64,000 nt of DNA, taken from Schistocerca nitens (Eukaryota; Arthropoda; Insecta; Orthoptera; Acrididae). This document shows positions 57,737 to 64,000 of this stretch, one piece after another. Where the stretch lies: assembly GCF_023898315.1 (NCBI RefSeq), contig NC_064614.1, positions 379,563,348 to 379,627,347 on the forward strand, read 5' to 3'. The translations under genes were made by a program, and so were the position numbers. The notes below the pieces were generated by a model. That model was not told where the DNA came from, ran no database searches, and saw only the letters and a list, made by a program, of their open reading frames with translations. Positions within the stretch are counted from its first letter, which is position 1, and each line of letters starts with the position of its first letter.

Positions 57737-58650
57737 TTAAGGGGACTGGTCCATGAATACCAAGGGAAACCCTGAAAAAATCATCAGTTTTCTAAACAGT
57801 GTAACTCAAAGAATAAGATTTGTAAGCCCAAATAATGCTTGCCATCTTTTAAGAAACCTGTTGGGAACATTTTTAGGTATGAACCACAGCTTTAGCTCTT
57901 AAACTTTTTTAACTGTATTTTTTTGTTGCTGTTGAAATCAACTATACTAATTATTTATGTACATCATAGGTACACATTACTCAAAATACAAAGTAGAAGG
58001 TTTATTTTTTTCCTGTAAGTGCTTTACACTGTTATCTTTAAAGCAGACTATTGAAAAGATGGTACTGTCATAAACCGTGGTACAAAAAAATTTTAAGTGT
58101 GATTCTCAAAAATTTTGGAAATGAATTCATGGTTTTTCTCAAAGGCATTTTGTTTTCAAAGTTAAGTCACAAGAGTAACCTGCTTTTTAGTTAAGCATGT
58201 TTTAAGACAGTATACAAAATTTCAGGTCTCTATCATTAAGTTTTTAGCCAAAGTGTACCAGAACATGAAGTAATTTAACTTTGGGGAAATTCAAGTTGAA
58301 GTTAAAACTTGCTTTTTCTATTAAACTTGCATGGCAATAATGCATCCCAGGTCCATATTCATCTTGTTTCCTGTGATGTTCTTCCTCCCTTCTCTATTTC
58401 ACACTACTTTTCTTGTTCTTGCTTCTTTGGTGGCCTCCATCTCTGATTTTTCTGCTTTGAAGAGTCTCCTTCGGTCAATAGCTGTTAGAGCTCTAAGCAT
58501 ATTTAGTCCACCAGGCACTCCCATCAGTCCCATAACATTAAGCCTTGACACTGCACCATCATTGAAACATAGAACAGCATCTAGCACATCTATTTTCAAA
58601 GTATTTAGTTGTGTCATATTATACTTCTGATAAATTATGAAATACATTTG
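57737..58650 (-). mobile_element. Possible fragment of a TTAA-type DNA transposon
   Basis: The sequence CTTAAGGGGACTGGTCCATG at 57735 could be a terminus (GGGG after TTAA). On the minus strand at 58570-58400 there is LDAVLCFNDGAVSRLNV then RRLFKAEKSEMEATKEARTR, like the C-terminus of a transposase I recall only vaguely (Kolobok/Mutator-like). No second terminus was found. Low certainty. Confidence 0.25.
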
Positions 58651-60859
58651 CTGACGAGTACTTACTTTCAGGAGGCAAAATGTTTAGTTCTGCTGATAGA
58701 CAGGTATAAAAATAATAGTGACAATACAATCTTACCTTCCTTTCTTGTGGAAGCAAATAAAAGTGTAAGTTAGGGTGCACTGGAAAGGAAAGGCAGGTCA
58801 CTGAGTTTCTAGGATGAGAGGGTCCCCACCTGTAGTCCATTGAACCATGATAGTACAAATGCAGTGGTTTCAGGAAAAAGAAGTTTTGAGGCTGTTCCCC
58901 AATCATTCTGTGTCCATTAAAATGGAAAATTATTTAAAAACTTAAACCTCCAATTTTAAGGAGATGAAAGAGCTATTCTGCATCCTCTCAGAGAAGTACT
59001 TCTAGTATACATTTCATTTTTGATGGAAGAACTGACAACACTGCATTTTTTCACAATGTAAATCCTTTTTAAAAAATACTGTTGTTAGGAACAAATTCCA
59101 GGTTTGCCAGTATTATTTCAGTGACTTTGGTATCGTGGTTAAGTGTTTCAGAATGCTTTTGGAAATGTAATTCCCTGTTTGTATAATATATAAATATGAA
59201 AACAAAAGGAAGAGTGATTATGAAACAAGGCAGTGACTTATAGCATACTCAAATTAAGAAACTTGCAGGCTTAACTTCAGTGTTCAGCAGGTGGTTTACC
59301 ATCAGTAGTGTGTTATGCCCTGTATCTGTAAGCCACTAAGAAGAAATTCAGGATTTTATCTCAAGAAAGGTGCCACATGCCGCTGCCCCCCCCCCCCCCC
59401 CCCACGCACACTAGTAATGAGTTCCATCGTCCCTGCCCTAGCTCCTCATAGTAAAGCAATGAAAAATATTTTCATTGCCTGAATTCAGTATTGTCAGTTG
59501 GTTAGTGACCTCAGTCACGGCAGATTATGAAGTACTTTCAGTTAAAAAAATTTTTAAAAAAATTCTAGATATTTAATAATGATTTTTGTACAAACATTTA
59601 AACCACTGACAAAATGCTATTGGGACTGTGGTTCATCTTCCCTGCTCCCTTTCTTGTTTATTACAGTTATTGCAGCATTTTCCAACCACCATCTTATACA
59701 AACATTCTGTGAGTAAGTGTACTGTTTTACTTTTTCCTCCAGCTTTTATTATCTCTACTGTTATCCCATTAGTTCACAGTTTTTCCTTTTTCCATGCACC
59801 AAATTGCTTTCCTTATTTCATCTGATAATTCAAAAGTCACACAAACATTATATAAATTTTTGTTTCCTTGAATGCACTACATACTGTAGCTTTTTGAATA
59901 AAACTTAAGATGCTGTTAGTATGCTCTCCCAGTTTTGTTGCAATAGTATCATCTTACATCTCAGCTTATGTGACTTTTATCCTACAGAAGTGCCTATATT
60001 GTTTTCTTAATACTTTGGTTGTTCTTGATTGTCTCCCATATAATCACATTACACTTTCTGGTGTCTTCTTTTGATTTTAATGCAGTTAACAGTGTTGCCT
60101 TTTATCAAGTAGGTATTTATCACCAAACATTCTAAGTTTGAAACTCAGTATTATACAGTATGCTTTGTTTGTAATACTTCCATTCATTCTCTTTCAAATT
60201 CCATATCACTCTAATACTCAGTTAATACTGAATTCCTTTTTCTTTAAAGGAACTTTTTGCATCAGTCGCCAAATATTAACCACTATTATCACTGTGAAAT
60301 CTGTGTTTCCTCAAGCTAAAGTCAGTAGTTGAGATTGCTTCTTACTGTGTAAATTATTGAAATACTTCGTATTTGTTACCAATCATGCAAACAGTTGTGA
60401 AATGAGTAAAGTCATCTTGTATACTTCTTTTTGGCACAAGAAATGGAAGCAATAGGATCCATGAAGTTAGTATGTAAGAGCTCATTTGGCCACTTAATGG
60501 TGTATATGTTGTCCTCTTCTGATTATGTGGTAATCTTACTTGTTTACCTTTCATACAGATAATACACGAGTAGTACATTATTCTAGACCATCACGGTTAA
60601 TCTCTTCAATGCAATTTTATTTTTGATTTAGAGTATGGCATAGCAAACCACATGTTAGTTATATACATAAGATCCAAACAGTAACTTACATATAAAAACT
60701 TGGGTCACACTGAAGAAGTTGGATCGCTGACCAAAATAAGACCATAAGACACATTGCTGTAAAGTGATGTATATATTGGCACCACATTGATTATTTGGTG
60801 AAATTGCTTTACACCTCCAGTAAAAGTTCATCAGAAGCAATTTTTACATGTGCATAATT
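58651..60859. other. No gene recognised
   Basis: AT-rich, with a C tract at 59383-59403. Only short chance ORFs. Confidence 0.4.
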
Positions 60860-60899
60860 TAAATGATGTAATGAAAAGGACAGTCGCTGGAGACTGTGG

Positions 60900-61080
60900 T
60901 CATGTGTGAGAGTTGTGTTAGTGTTAGTGTGTGTATTTTCTCTATTTTTGACAAAGGACTTGTTGGCCAAAAGCTAACTTTCTGGCAGTCTTTCTGTTGT
61001 CCCTTTTTGTAGCTCAGGATCTCTGCGATATGTGTAGCAACTATCCTTTTCATTATATTTTTATATTCCATTCTGGATTT
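60900..61080. repeat. Unclassified interspersed repeat
   Basis: GGCCAAAAGCTAACTTTCTG, GCGATATGTGTAGCAACTAT and CTGGATTTTCCATTGTTTCC look like a repeat frequently met in locust DNA. No second copy in the window. Confidence 0.3.
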
Positions 61081-61363
61081 TCCATTGTTTCCTAAGTAAA
61101 ATGATGTCGCCTTTGTTGTCAGATTTGTATCAGTTTCATTAGAAGTGCCGCATAGAAGTTTCTGGCAAATTTCTTGTCTTGTCTGATGGCCCACTCCATA
61201 GTTTTTTGTAACAATTTCTTTTTGTTTTTGAGCAATATTCTTCTGTTTTGTAACACAACTTAATAATCCTTTGTTTCCGATATGCAAGGTAACAATTATC
61301 GAACTATATGAAAAAAAAATGTAAATTAGTTAGAAACTATGGTGTGCATGCACTTTATTCAAT

Positions 61364-62000
61364 GCATAAATGTCACTACACAGATATTCGGATTTAGGTT
61401 ATGACATGTTCAATATGCCTGCCATCACTGGCGATGATGTGGCACAGATGAGTAGTGAAGTTGTGCACGACCCACTGAAGTGTTGGAACATTGATGCTGT
61501 CGATGACCTCCTGAATGGCTTGTTTCATCTCAGCAATGGTTTTGGGGTTATTGGTGTACCCCTTGTCTTTAATAGAGCCCACAAAAAGGAGTCACATGTG
61601 TTCGAATCTGGAAAATAGGTGGCCAACTGAGGCCCATGCCATTGGCCTCTGGGTACCCCAGAGCCAGAATGCGATGTCCAAAGTGCTCCTCAGGACATCA
61701 AACACCTTCGATGAAGTTGAGCTCCATCTTGCATGAACCACATCTTGTCAAAATCAGGGTCACTTTGGATAATGGGGATGAAATCATCTTCCAAAACCTT
61801 CACATACCGTTCAGTAGTCACTGTGCCATAAAGAAATATTGCACCAATTGTTCTGTGAATGGACATTGCACACCACACAGCCACCTGTTGAGGGTGAAGA
61901 GACAACTCAATCCCAAAATACGAATTCTTGCTCCACCAAATGTGCCAGTTTTGCTATTTTCACATGCAAATGGCTGACAGCAACAAGGCACGTGCACATG
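61364..62000 (-). pseudogene. mariner-like transposase, catalytic part
   Basis: Minus strand: VAVWCAMSIHRTIGAIFLYG then TERYVKVLEDDFIPIIQ and FMQDGAQLHR (second acidic residue, Asp kept). Then, after a shift, CDSFLWALLKTRG in place of CDFFLWGYLKDK, and in ORF 61582-61394 YTNNPKTIAEMKQAIQEVID (C-terminal helices). The first acidic region is upstream of 61905 and not clear. Several shifts and stops. Confidence 0.8.
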
Positions 62001-64000
62001 TGCATACTAATTCCCATCGTGCCCCTTGGCCAACCATGCAGTTTGAACATGCTAATGCAAACCGTTCAAAAGTTATGACGACTTTATTTCATGTAGTTCA
62101 ATTTTGTCACCTTGTATGTGCTTTGTTAACAACTTGTGAACAAGTCCAGAGACAAATAATGTTTTTATTTTAAATTGACATGACTTTCCATTGACATAGA
62201 TGACACTTTAATTTCACCAAGTTGAGTTGCTTTCAGTACAGTTCCAGTTTTGCAACAAAAGTACTACCCATATTTAAAGATTCTGGACTGTAATCATGCA
62301 GCTGGACAATTTTCCCTGTTCCTTTTTCTTTCAACTGATAGATGGTTAGCTGCAGAAAGAAAAGGTCATATTTTGAGCCTATGTATGCAGTGGGTCGAGT
62401 AGTGAATAACTTTCATTTATCTGTTCCTTTTCTTACAATTATTCTTTTGCATCCATATTCGCCACAGTCATGATGTTCAAAACTAAACAATTTTTATATG
62501 TCTAATCTGTGCTTCTTTTTCAACTTCTATGCCACAACATTTTTTTGCGTTGAAATTTCCCATGATTGAAATTGTTTCTTTAGGTGTGAAACAGGATCCT
62601 GTTCTAAGTCTCCTGTAAAACTTGGCCATTTTCTTTTTTGATCATGATGAACCTAGTTTTCACATAGCCTAACATCAGTTTCTCAATTGCAATTTTTTTA
62701 ATTGTAGTAACATCCTTTTATGTTTCTGAGACATTATTAGCAAAAGTAGTTGCAGAGCACCAGTTTGTTTCAACCACTTCACCTGTCAACTGAAACCACA
62801 TATTAACTTGCTAAATTGTGAAAAATGCACAGTAATTGTACTTTTTGCTGGATTAAATTTCTGTTGCAATATCTACTTTTATTAATGTGACACACCCAAC
62901 TTTGTCGTGCATATTCTTTGATATTTGAAATTCTCTATTTGTATTCCAATCATGTGGTTACAAATAAATGTCTCAGTTCTTTCTCTTAATTTTAAAATAT
63001 GTCTTGTTATGTTTTAAGGAATTTTGAGCTCTTTTTCAGTCTGTTCCTCTTCCATGACACTTTCCAAAAACCTTACATGTTATGTACATTTGTCAGTAAC
63101 AATATTTAAAAAGAAAAGAAAAAAAAGTTATTAGTGCATACCTTGCACTTGAAATTTCGAACTTAGCTTTCTTCTGACAGTTTGTTGTTCCAAACTGATG
63201 AATGAAAAAAAGTTATATGTACTATGATAACACTTAATTTCTTATTTCTGTACCTGTAACCTCAAGAAATATGTCCTGGTTGGAAAAATATGTTATTAAT
63301 AGTAAAGACACTTAGTTCATTTATGCACTCAAAAAAGAAAAATGTTCATACACTATACATTCAGGATAGCACATTCAGTACCAACAAAACAACAAGAACC
63401 AATAGAACCATAAGAATTACCGTTTAAAGTACTGCACTGCGCATTATTTACACTGTGAGATGTGTCGTACAAAATTATTATTTCCAACACTCTCTTGAAA
63501 TTAAAGCTTTTGTTCTCAAATTTAAGAGTACAGGACCAATTTCCTTGCTTTATACTACTGAATGCCCATTTTAGTCTGTGCACCCATGTATCCTTAAGTA
63601 TTTTACAAACTAGACTTGTCAAAATTTCCTTGAAGAAACACCTTAAGTACAACTAAATAATTTTCTAATTTATACCTGATAGCAGTATTTTTAAAAGAAG
63701 GTAACCAAGTGAATTGTACTTAATTGGTGGTGCATAAGTTCATTCATTATCTTAATCTGTTATCAGCCATACACACTTTACAATACAGATGATACCCATC
63801 CATGTCTTTGTTGTTTCAGTGTTGATTACTTTCCTGTGTAATAGATGAATCTCCTTTCTCAGTGTGGTCCTAGTTCTTATTGTACCACCTTTAGCCATTT
63901 TTCAGAATATTATGATTATAGTATTATTTGTAGCATTTGTGAATCTGTGTCTAATATGTTTTATATATTGAAATACATACAAAAAATTCTTAAGTTTAGG
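62001..64000. other. No gene recognised
   Basis: AT-rich. Nothing coding or repeated stands out. Confidence 0.4.

Noticed and set aside
60859-61287. 142-codon minus-strand ORF
   Set aside because: Low complexity, overlaps an interspersed repeat and has no recognisable domain.

Overview
The window looks like repeat-dense intergenic (or intronic) DNA from a large insect genome, most probably an orthopteran of the Schistocerca (locust/grasshopper) type. I base this on recalled resemblance of several SINE, LINE and Tc1-like sequences to common locust repeats, not on a search. The DNA is AT-rich, carries many microsatellites, and almost every coding-like stretch is a transposable-element protein. 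I recognise no host protein-coding gene, rRNA or functional tRNA. The idea is a pile of nested transposons of different ages.

Layout: 1-2.4 kb holds a Tc1-like transposase start cut by the window edge, a Penelope-type GIY-YIG remnant and a SINE with an exact target duplication. 2.5-14 kb holds a Ty3/gypsy-type retrotransposon: a broken gag interrupted by a second SINE, a 727-codon protease-RT-RNase H ORF, a broken integrase and a long non-coding 3' part with tandem repeats. A 659-bp direct repeat lies at both ends, its second copy wedged between a LINE fragment and a Tc1-like transposase that itself carries a SINE. 14.5-21.3 kb is repeat debris with two LINE 3' remnants, the second split by a SINE.

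21.35-24.3 kb is a nearly full-length RTE-type LINE (copy A, minus strand) with a 16-bp target duplication but three frame-breaking lesions. 25.5-29.45 kb is the most interesting piece: a 3.95-kb DNA transposon with inverted termini about 500 bp long and a 4-bp GCAC target duplication, inserted inside a Tc1-like element. Its transposase is unlike the familiar mariner/Tc1 families (perhaps Sola-like) and is broken by several frameshifts. 30-38.6 kb is mostly degraded LINE copies on the minus strand, plus a SINE with a glycine-tRNA-like head.

38.9-46 kb contains mariner-like debris and a 5'-truncated RTE copy (B, plus strand). 46.3-52.3 kb is a decayed LINE split by RTE copy C, whose single 987-codon ORF is completely open and keeps the endonuclease and RT catalytic residues: the best candidate for a recently active element here. 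52.4-64 kb is sparse: LINE ends, two Penelope-type remnants, a possible fragment of another cut-and-paste element, a mariner-like remnant, and unassigned AT-rich DNA.

The genes do not form a pathway. What they record is an insertion order: SINEs into gag, a LINE and a Tc1 copy; the long-TIR transposon into another Tc1 copy; RTE copy C into an old LINE.
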